The notes beneath the pieces are model-generated. The model was not told where the DNA came from, did no database searches, and saw nothing but the letters and a program-made list of their open reading frames with translations. A stretch of 64,000 nucleotides of DNA, from NCBI GenBank assembly GCA_905176665.1, contig CAJINA010000106.1, positions 1 through 64,000 on the forward strand, written 5' to 3'. This document shows positions 54,371 to 63,168 of this stretch, piece by piece. Numbering within the stretch: position 1 is the first letter of the stretch; every line of letters starts with the position of its first letter. A program made the position numbers and the translations under genes. Origin of the DNA: Olavius algarvensis Delta 4 endosymbiont (GTDB taxonomy: Bacteria; Desulfobacterota; Desulfobacteria; Desulfobacterales; CAJINA01).

Positions 54371-54514
54371 GGTGCCCATCCACAAACGGCATCTTTTGGC
54401 CCAGAGCGGCGTTTTCGCTCTTTTGAATTCCTCAACATAGCGCACTATGCCTGCGGTTTCAAAATCGCTCAAGCCTTGGTCTGAACCAAAACCTGCCATT
54501 TGTGGACGGACACC
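54371..54514. repeat. Palindromic repeat between ahbC and hemB
   Basis: The ends GGTGCCCATCCACAAACGGCA and TGCCATTTGTGGACGGACACC are inverted. GCATCTTTTGGCCCAGAGCG, the centre TCCTCAACATAGCGCACTATGCCTGCGGT and CCTTGGTCTGAACCAAAAC align with 4569-4762. It ends seven bases before the ahbC stop codon. Confidence 0.8.
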
Positions 54515-54520
54515 AGCTGT

Positions 54521-55708
54521 TCAGAGGGTTTCCGAAATTTCTTCGTCGGTCAGATAACAGGCCGGATCAGGCGCCCACAGGTCGCCGGTCACAGCCTCGG
54601 CGCGGACGCGGAAATTGCCGGCACAGATATCCAGCCACTGGCAGGTGGCACAGCGGCCCGTCACATATGCCTTTTTATTTTTGAGCTTCTGGAGCAACTC
54701 GTCGGCGGTATCGGTCCAGATCTCGGAGAAAGGGCGGTCTTTAATGTTCCCGAAACTGGTATGGCGCCAGAACTGGTCGGCATAGACTTCGCCGTCCCAG
54801 CTCACGCAGCCGATTCCGCGGCCCGAGCTGTTGCCCTCGTTCATTTTCAGCAGTTCCAGGATTTCCTTGGCTCGCTCGGGGTCCTCCTTAAGCATGCGCA
54901 GATAGAGATAGGGGCCGTCTGCATGATTGTCCACCGTCAACACTTCTTTGGGTTTGCCGCGTTCATGCAGATCCTGGGTCCGGTCTATGATCAGGTCGAC
55001 CACCTCACGGGTCTGGGTGTGGGTCAGGTCATCATTCACCAGCTTTGATCCCCGGCCGGAATACACCAGGTGGTAAAAACAGACCCGCGGGATCTCCATC
55101 TCTTCCAAAAGGTCGAATACACCGGGTATATCCTGATAGTTAAAGCGGTTGACCGTGAAGCGCAGGCCAACTTTGATTCCGGCTTTCTGGGTATTCCGGA
55201 TGCCTTCCAGAGCGGCTTGAAAGGAGCCTTTCACCGCACGGAAGCGGTCGTGGATCTTCTCAAGGCCATCGAGGCTGATGCCGACATAAGACAGGCCGAT
55301 CTCTTTGAGCGTATGGGCCAGCTCTTCGGTAATAAGGGTTCCGTTGGTGGAGATGACGGCCCGCATGCCCCTGTCCACCGCATACTGGGCCAGTTCCGGC
55401 AGGTCCGGATGCATGGTGGGCTCCCCGCCCGAGAAAAGAATGACCGGTGACCCGAAAGCGGCCAGGTCATCGATGAGTGCCTTGCCCTGCGTTGTGGTCA
55501 GCTCACCCGCAAACGTTCTGTCCTTGGCGTGGGCATAGCAATGGACACATTTCAGATTGCACCGCTGCGTCATATTCCAGACAACCACCGGTTTCTTGTC
55601 TTCTGAAAACTGCAGCAGATGCGAGGGCAGCGAACCCGAATGTCTTCCGTAGCGCAGGGCGTCGGAAGGTTCGACTGTGCCGCAGTACAGTTTGGAAATA
55701 CCGATCAT
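54521..55708 (-). CDS. ahbC: AhbC, Fe-coproporphyrin III synthase (radical SAM)
   Basis: A 395-residue radical-SAM enzyme that removes the acetate side chains of 12,18-didecarboxysiroheme, giving Fe-coproporphyrin III for AhbD. The cluster motif CNLKCVHC uses C50, C54 and C57; GGEPTMHPDL and GISLDGLEKIHDRF follow; a C-terminal auxiliary cluster region has CATCQWLDICAGN. The start MIGISKLYCGTVEPSDALRY is family-like, so ATG 55708 is chosen over an extension to 55750. The earlier decarboxylases (ahbA/ahbB) are not in the window. Confidence 0.92.
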   Translation of the reverse strand: MIGISKLYCGTVEPSDALRYGRHSGSLPSHLLQFSEDKKPVVVWNMTQRCNLKCVHCYAHAKDRTFAGELTTTQGKALIDDLAAFGSPVILFSGGEPTMHPDLPELAQYAVDRGMRAVISTNGTLITEELAHTLKEIGLSYVGISLDGLEKIHDRFRAVKGSFQAALEGIRNTQKAGIKVGLRFTVNRFNYQDIPGVFDLLEEMEIPRVCFYHLVYSGRGSKLVNDDLTHTQTREVVDLIIDRTQDLHERGKPKEVLTVDNHADGPYLYLRMLKEDPERAKEILELLKMNEGNSSGRGIGCVSWDGEVYADQFWRHTSFGNIKDRPFSEIWTDTADELLQKLKNKKAYVTGRCATCQWLDICAGNFRVRAEAVTGDLWAPDPACYLTDEEISETL

Positions 55709-55738
55709 ATGTTTTTTAAACCTTTCGTTTTTGCAGGT

Positions 55739-55760
55739 CGCAACGGGCATGCCCGTTGCG
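55739..55760. repeat. Perfect palindrome between the ClpX-like gene and ahbC
   Basis: CGCAACGGGCA-TGCCCGTTGCG is a perfect 22-base inverted repeat, 31 bases upstream of the ahbC start. It may be a short hairpin in the leader, or an operator; no T-run follows. Confidence 0.5.
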
Positions 55761-55794
55761 GTGCCGGTATGGGATTTAGTTTTTAGGGGTGGGG

Positions 55795-57558
55795 TCAGGA
55801 ACCAGGCAGTTGGTCATTGTCCGTGTCCAGATCGTCCCTTAAAAGCGTGCCCACATAGTCATCCGCATTGGTAAGCGCCTGCCGGGAGATGAAAAAGCGG
55901 TGTCGTCCCGTTTTCTCCTTGACCAGTTTCAGGCCCAGAGCGAAATCGTCGGTCAATATTTCATACAACTGGTCCAGGTCGAGCTGGGCCAGCACCCGTT
56001 TTTCAATAATGAAACCAACGGCATCTTCTTCAAGGACGATGTTTATATCATGCTTGTTGAAAAACTCCAATTCTATCTTTTTGACATCATCGTAAAAGCT
56101 TTTCAAGCGGGTGAGAGCCTGATCGATGTCGATGACGTTCCGGCAGTAAAAAGTGGCCGCCAGGTCCAGGCGCGTTTCGGTAAGCGTCAGTTTATATTTG
56201 TCCGACAAGACCGTGGCGTTTTCCTGCAGGTAATCAATCGGGCGCTGCTTCTCGTTTTCGGCCAGGGTGTCGAACTCGGACAGGACCTCCGCAGCCTGGG
56301 TTTTGAGCCGCGCTAGCGCGGCTTCCGGCTCACGGATCACCGCCGCGGTAACGGGAAATTGTTTGACGTCACTGGAGGGCAATTGTCTTTCAAAGTCCAG
56401 CAGGGCCCGTTCCACTGCGCTTACCAGACCCCGGGCACCGGTATTCTCGCTATGGGCATCGCGGGCCAGCAGTTCCATGGCGCTGTCGTCGAACTTGGCA
56501 TCGATGCCGTAGGCCCCAAAATCAAGTTTTTTACCCAGTGATATCGGATTGTTGGGGTTTTTCAAGATTGCAAACAGATCCTCTTCGGCGAGGTACTCGA
56601 ACACGGCCCGGACCGGCAGCCGGCCGACGAATTCGGATTCGAACCCGAATTTCAGCAGATCTTCGGAAGTTACGCGCCGCAGCAGGTCGATCGACCTGTC
56701 CCGCGGCTGAAGTGCTGATCCGAATCCGATCTGTTTGGAATTCAAACGCTTGCCGATAATTTCATCCAGACCACCGAAAGCACCGCTCATGATGAACAGG
56801 ATGTTGCGGGTATTGACGGTCTGTTTCTCTTTTGATCCGGTTTTGCGAAAGCGCTCAATCTCTTGAATCATGGAAATCGGATCGTGGGGCACCTTGAGGT
56901 CGACTTCCGTTTCCTCCATGGGTTTGAGCAGGGCGCGCTGTACACCGGTCCTCGAAACATCGGCGCCGATCAGATTGCGACTGCCGGCAATTTTATCGAT
57001 TTCATCGATATAGATGATCCCGTGCTGGGCCAGCTCGATATCGTCGTCGGCCTCGCGGACCAGATCGCGGACCAGGTCTTCCACATCCCCGCCCACATAG
57101 CCGGTCTCACTGAACTTGGTTGCATCCCCTTTCACAAAGGGTACGCCGATCTTGTTGGCAATCAGCTTGATCATATAGGTTTTGCCAACACCGGTGGGCC
57201 CCATCATGAGGACGTTGTTCTTGATGCTGCCGACCATGTCGGCCACTTCGCCGCCGGAAGCCTCCTGACGGCTTATCCTGTTGAAATGGGTGCAAATTTT
57301 TGTGGCCAGGATGGCCTTGGCCGTTTCCTGTTTGACAATGTACTGATCCAGGTAGGCAATCAGGTCCTCCGGCTTGAGATCGAACGCCAGCTTTGGACCT
57401 CTTCTCTTGATCTCGCCGTCTTCTTCCTGCTGAAACTGCTCCGGCATGACGATCGGTGAAACAATTTTTACGTTCGGGCCGAATTTCTTGGACAGAAACT
57501 CCCCGATCTCCTTTTCCAGTTCCCGTGGGCTCGGTATTTTTTCACCGGCGTCTTTCAT
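55795..57558 (-). CDS. ClpX-like AAA+ ATPase without zinc domain, C-terminally extended
   Basis: 587 residues against ~420 for ClpX. The N-terminal zinc-binding domain is absent; residues 1-60 are different. The AAA+ core has Walker A GPTGVGKT (120-127), the pore loop GYVG (153-156), Walker B IIYIDEID (181-188) and IGF at 277-279, the ClpP-docking tripeptide. After the small AAA+ subdomain (to about 430) comes a ~150-residue acidic, helical extension not seen in ClpX. It is likely an unfoldase that could still work with ClpP, perhaps with special substrates or adaptors. It is upstream of ahbC on the same strand. Confidence 0.88.
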   Translation of the reverse strand: MKDAGEKIPSPRELEKEIGEFLSKKFGPNVKIVSPIVMPEQFQQEEDGEIKRRGPKLAFDLKPEDLIAYLDQYIVKQETAKAILATKICTHFNRISRQEASGGEVADMVGSIKNNVLMMGPTGVGKTYMIKLIANKIGVPFVKGDATKFSETGYVGGDVEDLVRDLVREADDDIELAQHGIIYIDEIDKIAGSRNLIGADVSRTGVQRALLKPMEETEVDLKVPHDPISMIQEIERFRKTGSKEKQTVNTRNILFIMSGAFGGLDEIIGKRLNSKQIGFGSALQPRDRSIDLLRRVTSEDLLKFGFESEFVGRLPVRAVFEYLAEEDLFAILKNPNNPISLGKKLDFGAYGIDAKFDDSAMELLARDAHSENTGARGLVSAVERALLDFERQLPSSDVKQFPVTAAVIREPEAALARLKTQAAEVLSEFDTLAENEKQRPIDYLQENATVLSDKYKLTLTETRLDLAATFYCRNVIDIDQALTRLKSFYDDVKKIELEFFNKHDINIVLEEDAVGFIIEKRVLAQLDLDQLYEILTDDFALGLKLVKEKTGRHRFFISRQALTNADDYVGTLLRDDLDTDNDQLPGS

Positions 57559-57678
57559 GGTTCCAAATTGTAATCACGTCGCCGGGCAAATGCAAGGCGC
57601 CCGGGAGGCATCCGCGACTAATCCGCAATTTGGCAGATTTGCGCGCTTTGCACGCTTAAAGCACGGGCTTTTAATCTT

Positions 57679-57707
57679 TTGACAACGCAACGCCTTTCAC
57701 CTATATT
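57679..57707 (+). promoter_or_regulatory. Sigma70-type promoter upstream of the stress protein gene
   Basis: TTGACA (57679-57684), a 17-base spacer and TATATT (57702-57707) are close to consensus. The start of the universal stress protein is 157 bases downstream. The region 57559-57864 holds no gene. Confidence 0.65.
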
Positions 57708-57864
57708 TTAACTATATCCTGAGAATATTGAAGCGCTGATTCGGTTACCGGGTTCTCTCCCGCTTCATTTCATGCGCGCCACACCGCGACTGCTCTCCAC
57801 GGCCCCGGTCTGACCCTGTTGATTCCCTTTTTGATCAATCCTACCGGCAAAAAGGAGAAAAAAC

Positions 57865-58761
57865 ATGCGTGTTCGACTTAAAACCATCCTTTGCACCACT
57901 GATTTTTCGGATTATTCCAACCAGACCGTTTCTTATGGTGTGGCCATTGCCAAGGAATTCGATGCCCGGCTGCTGGTCTGCCATATCATCGATCTGCAGT
58001 TCGCGGCCATTTACGGCACCGTCCATTTCCTGCCGCCCGATCTGCAAACCCAGAGTATCGAAACCGCCCAGGACCGCATTGCCGACCTCATGGCCTCCCG
58101 GACGGTACCCTGGGAAGCCGTGGTGGCCACCGGACCGCCGGCGGATGAGATCTCCAGGGTGGTGGCGGAACGGAACATTGACCTGGCCATCTCGGCGACC
58201 CATGGCCGCACGGGACTCAAACGGTTTGTATTGGGATCGGTCACCGAACGCCTGATGCGTTCGCTCAGGTGCCCCCTGTTGGTGGTCAGGGAAGCCCCGC
58301 CGGACCCTGCCCGGGGTTTGCGCTTCAGCAAGATCCTGGTGGGGTGCGATTTCTCGCCGGCCGCTAACGCCGCCCTTGAATACGGGGTCAGCCTGGCGCA
58401 GGAGTTCGAAGCGGAGCTGCACTTGATTCATGTTCTGGAACCCCAGGTCTACAGCGACTTTCTGGCGACCACCCTGGACGACGTGCAGGGGGAGACGGGT
58501 GATATCAAGGAAAAACTCGATCAGCGGCTGACGGATCTGATTACGCCGGAGGCCATGAACTGGTGCCGGATCAAGACGGCCGTGATCGAAGGCCGGCCAT
58601 TCGAAGCCATTACCGATTACGCCGGGGAAAACGGCATCGACCTGGTTGTCCTGGGCGTACGGGGACACGGTGTGGTGGAGACCCTGTTTTTGGGCTCGAC
58701 GACCGATCGGGTTGTGCGCAAAGCGCAATGCCCGGCGCTGTCCGTGAGTCCCGCGGATTGA
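57865..58761 (+). CDS. Tandem universal stress protein
   Basis: A 298-residue protein of two UspA domains (about 1-145 and 150-298). Each has the ATP-binding signature: ATHGRTGLKRFVLGSVTE in the first and GVRGHGVVETLFLGSTTD in the second, so both halves can probably bind nucleotide. Such proteins help survival under stress. AAAGGAG lies before ATG 57865 and a good sigma70 promoter is upstream. Confidence 0.93.
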   Translation: MRVRLKTILCTTDFSDYSNQTVSYGVAIAKEFDARLLVCHIIDLQFAAIYGTVHFLPPDLQTQSIETAQDRIADLMASRTVPWEAVVATGPPADEISRVVAERNIDLAISATHGRTGLKRFVLGSVTERLMRSLRCPLLVVREAPPDPARGLRFSKILVGCDFSPAANAALEYGVSLAQEFEAELHLIHVLEPQVYSDFLATTLDDVQGETGDIKEKLDQRLTDLITPEAMNWCRIKTAVIEGRPFEAITDYAGENGIDLVVLGVRGHGVVETLFLGSTTDRVVRKAQCPALSVSPAD

Positions 58762-59186
58762 TCGTTTTACTCTGGTTTTAAACCTCGGTCCTGAGGACCG
58801 GGTCACAGATCCTTGGCTGTGCCGGGGTAACCGCACCCAGGTGTTTAGGCTGTAGGCTGAAGACTGTTAGCGAAACCTCTAAACCCTTTATTCTCAAACA
58901 GTCTTATATTACCGGGTAGTATCCAAACAGTGCATCCTTACAAAGGTGTTAAAGGGCTTTTCCTACAGCCTAAATATCTATAGCCTATCAGCCTGAATCC
59001 GGCCATGATAGAACAGGATGCTTCGGTTGCACGCCCCTTCCAGGGGTAATCCAAAGCCGGGTCTTGCGGGCCAGGATTCTTTACATAGCTGAGAGGTTAC
59101 TCGAACACGTTTGGTTGCATTCCGGCGAGCGGCCGGATGCGAGAGGCGGCAAGGATGATTCACTGTCGGAACAGAAAGGAGACGCC
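58762..59186. other. Gene-free stretch with a long inverted repeat
   Basis: GTGTTTAGGCTGTAGG (58841-58856) is mirrored by CCTACAGCCTAAATATC near 58962-58978. 58813-58858 is related to 34645-34696. A weaker pair AGGCTGAAGACTGTTAG / AACAGTCTTATATT lies inside. The frame of the following gene extends left to 59064 but has no ribosome site there, so I see no gene. Confidence 0.55.
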
Positions 59187-59474
59187 ATGACGGTCAAAAT
59201 TTTAATCAAGCGCAAATTTTCGGGCAAGCAGGATGAAGCGCTGAATTCATTGCTCAGACAATTCCGGGCACTGGCTATCGAGCAACCCGGATATATATCC
59301 GGTGAAACCTTGACGCGGCTCGACAATCCTGGTGAGAGCCTAGTGATCAGCACCTGGAAAAGTGCCAATGACTGGCAAAACTGGGTCAAAAACCCCGCCC
59401 GCCAGCAGATTCAAAGCCAGATCGATATCCTGCTGGGGGGCGAAACCAGTTACGAGGTGTATGAAGCCGGTTGA
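59187..59474 (+). CDS. ABM-domain (antibiotic biosynthesis monooxygenase-like) protein
   Basis: A 95-residue single-domain protein of the dimeric alpha-beta barrel superfamily: VKILIKRKFSGKQDEALNSL, QPGYISGETLTRLDNPGESL and the STWKSANDWQNW motif. Members include small monooxygenases and haem-degrading enzymes; the substrate is unknown. AAAGGAG lies before ATG 59187. It is convergent with the chemoreceptor gene. Confidence 0.88.
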   Translation: MTVKILIKRKFSGKQDEALNSLLRQFRALAIEQPGYISGETLTRLDNPGESLVISTWKSANDWQNWVKNPARQQIQSQIDILLGGETSYEVYEAG

Positions 59475-59482
59475 AGCCGGCC

Positions 59483-61438
59483 CTAAAAGTCCCGGAAGTT
59501 CTCATCATCCAATGCGGCTGATTCAACCGGTTTGCAAGCCCGGTCGTTTGGGACAGCCAGGTGGTCGGGGGGCGGCGCGCCGCCTTCGGCAGCGACATCC
59601 GAGTGGACCGGTTCTGCTGCAACTATTTTCCGCTGACCACTGACCATGGCCGCCAACTGATCGGCCACTGCCTGCATCTGCTTGGCCTGGGCACTCATCT
59701 CCTCCGAGGCCGAGGCAGATTCCTCGGCACTGGAAGCCACCTGCTGGGTGACCTTATCCATCTCGGTAACGGCCGTGTTGACCTGGCCGATGCCCTGGGC
59801 CTGTTCGTTGGATGCAGACGCAATTTCAGCCACCAGGTGGCTGACGCTTTCGGCGCTTTCCTCCACTTTGTCGAAGGCGGCGTTGGTTTGATCGACGATG
59901 GCCTCGCCCTCCTTGACTTTTACCACCGTGTCTTCAATCAAGGCGGCCGTAGATTTGGCGGCCTCGGCCGCCCGCATGGCCAGATTACGGACCTCGTCGG
60001 CCACGACCGCAAAGCCCGCCCCGGCTTCGCCGGCCCGGGCAGCCTCTACGGCGGCATTGAGGGCCAGCAGGTTGGTCTGAAAGGCGATTTCATCAATGGT
60101 CTTGACGATTTTTGAGGTTTCCTCACTGGCGCGGGTGATCTCTTCCATGGAAACCGTCATCGCGCCCATGGTCTGATTGGCGTCTTTGATGATCACGGTG
60201 GCCTCCTGCATCAGGGTGTCCGCCTGACCGGCATTGTCGGCGTTCTGGTGGGTCATGGACGCCATCTCTTCTAACGAAGCCGATGTTTCTTCAATCGAGG
60301 CGGCCTGCTCCGAGGCGCCGTCCGCCAGCGATTGGCTGGAAGATGAAATCTGCCGTGATGCAGACGCGACCTGTTCCGCCCCGGTTTCCATCTGGGCGGT
60401 GACCGCTTTTAGAGCTGTCACAATGCCCCGGGCGATCAAAAAGGCCAAAATCAGGCCGGCGACCATGGCAACCAGGCCGATGATACTGATACTGCTCCGG
60501 GTTGTCCGGGCGGTCGTCAGCATGGCCTGGTCGGTTAAATTGTTGGCGCGGGCCTCTTTGCGGATAGCCTGCAACTGCTGCTGGACTTCTAATAGGGCCG
60601 GGACGGTGGCATACGCATAGATACCCTGGACGTCATCCTGGATTTCCATCAGGCCGTCATGCCAGTCCCGGACCCGGGAGAGGGCGGCGATGGTTTCCAT
60701 GGCCCGGGCCCGGGTGTGGGCGTTGAAATAGGCCAGGGCTGCGGCCCGGTCTCCGGCCCCCATCAGCCGATTGATTTCGATTGTCCCGGTGTGCAGGGCT
60801 GCGTGCGGTGTTTTCAGGGCTTCAACCAGGCCGCCGAAGTCTTTGTTCTCGGTTTGCCTGGCAGCCACTTCTTCAGAATACAGCCATTTGCCCAGGTTGC
60901 ACTTGCGCGGATCGCTCTGGACTTCGACGCCGGTGCGGCCGGAATCGAGCAGGGCATCCTTGATGTGGTGCATCCAGTCCAAGTGGTCGCTCTTTTTCTC
61001 CCGCAGAAACCAGCCCAGGCGATGGTCGACCGGCTGATACAGGCTGCCGATTTCGATGGCGGTTTCATGCAGCTCCTGGTGCGGTGTTTCTATCTTTTTC
61101 AACAATGGAGTCAGGCTGGGGACCAGTTTTTCGGCGGACTCACGCTCCGCCCCGTGCAGCCATTTTCCAAACGCGCATTTGTGGTGATCGGTTTGCACAT
61201 TCAACGTGGTCACGTCGTCGTTGTTGATCAGTTCGGTAAGTTTTCGGGCCCAGTTCAGGAGGTCCACTTCACGCTGCGCCAAGGCACCATCCAACTGATT
61301 GCCGGAAATGACCATGCCGGCGTTCTTTACAATCTGTCCCACCCCCAGGTAGCTCCAGGCTGCTAGGCTGGCCAGCAACAACAGGACCAACCCGAAACCC
61401 AGGGCGATCTTTTTGCCAACGGTAAGATTCAAGTGCAT
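59483..61438 (-). CDS. Methyl-accepting chemotaxis protein with two CZB-like domains
   Basis: A 651-residue receptor. Helix one is at about 11-33; a ~285-residue sensor region contains two modules with the CZB pattern ([11 protein letters not shown] ... [21 protein letters not shown] ... PHAALHTG), each with Cys and His zinc ligands; helix two is around 325-345; the signalling domain has the hairpin tip [22 protein letters not shown]. The C-terminus ENFRDF resembles the CheR/CheB docking pentapeptide. CZB domains bind zinc and can sense oxidants. Here they are between the helices, so periplasmic. GGGAGAAGC precedes ATG 61438; a longer frame to 61513 is repeat sequence. Confidence 0.92.
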   Translation of the reverse strand: MHLNLTVGKKIALGFGLVLLLLASLAAWSYLGVGQIVKNAGMVISGNQLDGALAQREVDLLNWARKLTELINNDDVTTLNVQTDHHKCAFGKWLHGAERESAEKLVPSLTPLLKKIETPHQELHETAIEIGSLYQPVDHRLGWFLREKKSDHLDWMHHIKDALLDSGRTGVEVQSDPRKCNLGKWLYSEEVAARQTENKDFGGLVEALKTPHAALHTGTIEINRLMGAGDRAAALAYFNAHTRARAMETIAALSRVRDWHDGLMEIQDDVQGIYAYATVPALLEVQQQLQAIRKEARANNLTDQAMLTTARTTRSSISIIGLVAMVAGLILAFLIARGIVTALKAVTAQMETGAEQVASASRQISSSSQSLADGASEQAASIEETSASLEEMASMTHQNADNAGQADTLMQEATVIIKDANQTMGAMTVSMEEITRASEETSKIVKTIDEIAFQTNLLALNAAVEAARAGEAGAGFAVVADEVRNLAMRAAEAAKSTAALIEDTVVKVKEGEAIVDQTNAAFDKVEESAESVSHLVAEIASASNEQAQGIGQVNTAVTEMDKVTQQVASSAEESASASEEMSAQAKQMQAVADQLAAMVSGQRKIVAAEPVHSDVAAEGGAPPPDHLAVPNDRACKPVESAALDDENFRDF

Positions 61439-61473
61439 GCTTCTCCCTCGAAATTTAAAATACGATAAATTAT

Positions 61474-61617
61474 AGGAGGCGATCTCAAAAATAGGATTTT
61501 GGTCCAAGGTCAAGGCGGCCGTGAGGTTCCATCCGGAGGAATACTCAAGTATTTCGAGGAGTGGAACCGAACGCCCAACACCGAAATTGGGCCAAAAGAC
61601 ATTTTTGAGTTAGCCTA
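61474..61617. repeat. Terminal-inverted-repeat element upstream of the chemoreceptor gene
   Basis: AGGAGGCGATCTCAAAAATAGGATTTTGG at the left and CCAAAAGACATTTTTGAGTTAGCC at the right match the family; the centre GGAGGAATACTCAAGTATTTCGAGGA and CCAACACCGAAATTGGGCC are clear. It lies 35 bases upstream of the start codon, so the promoter must overlap or lie beyond it. Confidence 0.85.
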
Positions 61618-61980
61618 AAATTGAGTTGTCTCCATTTCCCTTTTCCTCCTTATTGGCCATTTAGAGAAATACTTGAGGTAATTCATTCTAGTTATTTTGG
61701 ATTCTAACAAGATACTTTCAAATTTATTGAAGCTTATAAGACGAAAACGGGATAACGTCGGCCAGAGTCAGCAGGTAGGGGCCTCTTTTAAAATTGCATG
61801 AATTTTTATGAAATCATGCTATTGGCAAGATGCATGACAGCGCTTAAAACGCCTGTGAAAGTTCGAACCGATTGGATTGCTAATTTTTCAATCTTCGGTA
61901 CCCAATGTGGCTGTGCGGCGCAAAAAAATCAATCATTCCAGTAGCGTAAACTCGAGAGCCGATACCATAGAAATTAAAAT
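61618..61980. other. Intergenic region, AT-rich
   Basis: Between the divergent chemoreceptor and LysE-family genes. Nothing recognisable beyond AT-rich sequence; promoters for both sides may be here. Confidence 0.4.
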
Positions 61981-62598
61981 ATGATTCATTTCTTAACCAT
62001 CGGAACGCTGTTAGGCCTTTCGGCAGGTTTGGCGCCGGGCCCCCTCTTGACCCTTGTCATTGCGGAAACGCTGCAACACGATATCAAAGCGGGTGTCAAA
62101 GTTGCGCTGGCACCCTTTATCACCGATCTGCCGATCATCATGTTAACATTATTTATTCTGGCAAAGTTATCCCATTTTCATAACATCCTAGGTTTGATTG
62201 CACTGACCGGTGGATTCGTCCTTCTGTTTATGGGCTGCGAAAGTATACGTACTCAAGGGGTAGATCTGAATCTCAAGGAAGCCAAGCCTAAATCATTAAC
62301 AAAGGGTATCCTGGTGAATGCCTTGAGCCCGCACCCCTATCTGTTTTGGATTAGTGTCGGCGCGCCAACCATGACCAAGGCCATGAACCAAAGCGCCATT
62401 GCGGCGTTGGCTTTCATTTGCAGTTTCTATGTTTTGTTGGTGGGTTCGAAAATTATGCTGGCGCTATTGGTGGGGAAATCAAAGAATTTTTTGGTCGGCA
62501 ATATGTATATTTACACCATGCGTTTTCTGGGCTTGGCCTTATTCGGTTTGGCGTTGGTTCTTTTTCGTGACGGGTTGAAACTATTGGGCGTAATTTGA
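61981..62598 (+). CDS. LysE-family exporter
   Basis: A 205-residue membrane protein with six hydrophobic helices. The family signature is at the N-terminus (GLSAGLAPGPLLTLVIAETL), and the conserved NALSPHPYLFWISVGAP region is near residue 113. LysE/RhtB proteins export amino acids; the substrate is open. No clear ribosome binding site precedes ATG 61981. Base composition is more AT-rich than the left part of the window. Confidence 0.88.
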   Translation: MIHFLTIGTLLGLSAGLAPGPLLTLVIAETLQHDIKAGVKVALAPFITDLPIIMLTLFILAKLSHFHNILGLIALTGGFVLLFMGCESIRTQGVDLNLKEAKPKSLTKGILVNALSPHPYLFWISVGAPTMTKAMNQSAIAALAFICSFYVLLVGSKIMLALLVGKSKNFLVGNMYIYTMRFLGLALFGLALVLFRDGLKLLGVI

Positions 62599-63168
62599 GG
62601 TCCAATACTACAGGCCCATTCGAATCGTGAGATTGCACCTGGCGCCAGTATGGCTGGAAATGTAAATGGCGGGAGATTCTATATTCTCATCACTCCAAAT
62701 TTCAGGGGCGAAGGTGGACGCGATTTAATTCTAATACAACTAAATTGGATGTTGTAGTGATAGCCCTAAGATATATGGAGTTTTGGGATAATTGCGATAT
62801 TGGCAAGAATTCAAAACCCACCAATAGTGACTTTTAACCAACCGGAATATGGCTTTATCTTTGCCATATCAGGAATGGGATTCAATATTATTCTTGCTTA
62901 AAGCTCAGTTGACTATTCATTGAGAATACCGTACTAAACGCTTATCCCCTTAAGAAACTGGCCGAATACCTAACTCAACTTCGCTTTGATACTTCATTCT
63001 GTGCACTGACATCTCTGGCAGTAGACAAAATCCAATCCGCTACCGTGTTGCCGCTTAAAAAACAGAAAATAGAGTCTTCTCCCGCAGAGCAGCAAGAGAT
63101 TCGGTAGTCATCTTTAAGGGGTGTTTATACCGGGGGAACATCTAAGAAATCTTAAAGGAGGACAGGCC
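62599..63168. other. Intergenic region without recognised features
   Basis: About 570 AT-rich bases with only short frames. I see no gene, RNA or repeat match here. A strong ribosome site (AAAGGAGGAC, 63154-63163) at the right end belongs to the next gene. Confidence 0.4.
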
